DNA of 13,624 nt from Clostridia bacterium. GTDB taxonomy: Bacteria; Bacillota; Clostridia; HGM11514. Position 1 is the stretch's first letter, and each line of letters begins with the position of its first letter. Shown here one piece after another: positions 12,821-13,624 of this stretch. Both the position numbers and the translations under genes were made by a program. The stretch covers positions 1 to 13,624 of the forward strand of contig CAAENE010000252.1 in the NCBI GenBank assembly GCA_900757255.1. Direction: 5' to 3'. A model generated the notes under the pieces. It did not search any database and had not been told where the DNA came from. It worked only from the letters and a program-made list of their open reading frames with translations.

Positions 12821-13624
12821 ATGAATGAAGATTTAACAACCCGAATTGAAAACCGATATGCCAAAATGAGTAAGGGGCAGAAGAAGATAGCTGATTTTAT
12901 TGAAAACGACTATGATAAAGCGGCATACCTGACCGCAGCTAAATTAGGCGAGCTGGTTGGGGTGAGTGAATCCACTATCGTTCGGTTTGCCATGGAGCTG
13001 GAGTATGAGGGGTACAGTGAGTTTCAGCGGGCGCTTCAGGAAAATATCCGTAACAAACTGACCGCAGTTCAGAGAATGAAAATGAGCGAAAATCTGATTG
13101 GGGAACAGGATATCCTGACGGCAATTTTGCAGTCGGATATTGACAAAATCCGTCATACCATGGAAATGGCCGATCCGGTTGTTTTCGATAAAAGTGTAAA
13201 TGCGATTTTGAATGCTGAAAAAATATATATTTTGGGAGTACGGTCTGCATCGGCAATAGCAGGCTTTTTGGGATTTTATTTTAATTTGATTTTTGATAAT
13301 GTGCGGCTGGTACATACCACCTCTGTCAGCGAAATGTTTGAACAAATTTTGAGGGTCAACCGCAACGACGTGGTAATTGGAATCAGTTTCCCGCGCTATT
13401 CTAAACGTACGATCAGCGCTCTGCAGTATGCGAAAAACAGGGGAGCGAAGGTTGTATCCCTGACCGATACAAAGTCTTCGCCGCTGGTGGAGGTATCGGA
13501 CTACGCTTTGTTGGCAAAATCGGATATGTCCTCCTTTGTAGATTCCCTGGTGGCGCCGATGAGCATGGTGAACGCGCTGATTATGGCGGTGTCGCTTAAG
13601 AAAAAGGATGAGGTTCACAGGACG
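12821..13624 (+). CDS. MurR/RpiR family transcriptional regulator (3' end outside window)
   Basis: The frame is open to the right edge, giving 268 residues of a protein that usually has about 280-290. The N-terminal HTH_6 domain (about 1-77) includes LSxGQKxIADFI-like MSKGQKKIADFI (16-27) and the helix-turn-helix TAAKLGELVGVSESTIVRFA (38-57). The C-terminal SIS sugar-phosphate-binding domain has YILGVRSASA (136-145), VIGISFPRYSKRT (185-197), VVSLTDTKSSPL (211-222) and a SSFVDSLVAP segment (237-246). These regulators sense phosphorylated sugars; the ligand here is not known. ATG 12821 is chosen because AAGGGTG lies about 6 nt upstream and the family typically starts MNxDLxTRI. An in-frame ATG at 12788 would add 11 residues. 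Its targets may lie downstream of the window. Confidence 0.93.
   Translation, partial: MNEDLTTRIENRYAKMSKGQKKIADFIENDYDKAAYLTAAKLGELVGVSESTIVRFAMELEYEGYSEFQRALQENIRNKLTAVQRMKMSENLIGEQDILTAILQSDIDKIRHTMEMADPVVFDKSVNAILNAEKIYILGVRSASAIAGFLGFYFNLIFDNVRLVHTTSVSEMFEQILRVNRNDVVIGISFPRYSKRTISALQYAKNRGAKVVSLTDTKSSPLVEVSDYALLAKSDMSSFVDSLVAPMSMVNALIMAVSLKKKDEVHRT

Noticed and set aside
12944..13618. Long minus-strand open frame (224 codons) opposite the RpiR regulator
   Set aside because: The plus strand encodes complete HTH and SIS motifs with a good start. The antisense product is His/Arg-rich low-quality sequence typical of shadow frames.

Overview
The window looks like chromosomal DNA of a Gram-positive member of the Clostridia. 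This is inferred from the gene families (type-II-like MurB next to RapZ, paired DUF421/DUF4363 proteins, a long-form ribosome hibernation factor, a clostridial-style MurR/RpiR regulator), AGGAGG-type ribosome binding sites and sigma-A-like promoters. No phage, IS, CRISPR, tRNA or rRNA sequence was seen. The genes are mostly ordinary housekeeping or surface genes. The unusual material is in the intergenic DNA and in one large fusion glycosyltransferase.

Layout. (1) 1-1325, plus strand: the C-terminal part of murB, then rapZ, closed by a bidirectional terminator. (2) 1362-2395, minus strand: two overlapping genes for small membrane proteins (DUF421, then DUF4363). (3) 2396-2584: a divergent promoter region in which both promoters appear to share one palindromic -35 hexamer, with a dyad over the rightward start site. 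(4) 2585-7610, plus strand: a degenerate Rossmann-like protein, a 1059-residue protein with two GT-C glycosyltransferase modules, a GtrA-family membrane protein, and a class I fumarase/tartrate dehydratase alpha subunit without an adjacent beta subunit. (5) 7654-9157: hpf and a DUF4380 protein, ending in a terminator. (6) 9461-12500: a thiamine salvage cluster, thiM-thiE-HAD phosphatase-thiD. (7) 12821 to the right edge: a MurR/RpiR-family regulator, cut by the window end.

How the genes fit together. The large glycosyltransferase and GtrA are both of types that work with polyprenyl-phosphate sugars at the membrane, so they plausibly form an envelope glycosylation module. ThiM and ThiD phosphorylate the thiazole and pyrimidine halves of thiamine, and ThiE joins them to thiamine phosphate. 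The HAD enzyme lying between thiE and thiD may act on a phosphorylated intermediate. No thiazole or pyrimidine synthesis genes are present, which points to salvage. No TPP riboswitch is visible upstream of thiM.

The two gene-free stretches longer than 300 bases (9158-9460 and 12501-12820) each hold a promoter candidate followed by a copy of the same structured repeat of about 160-185 bp, in the same orientation, in the leader of the next gene. The repeat keeps several hairpins, and its last hairpin has different sequence but preserved pairing in the two copies. That is the best candidate here for an undescribed element. In addition, the promoters upstream of the glycosylation genes and of thiM share an 82% identical 28-bp core.
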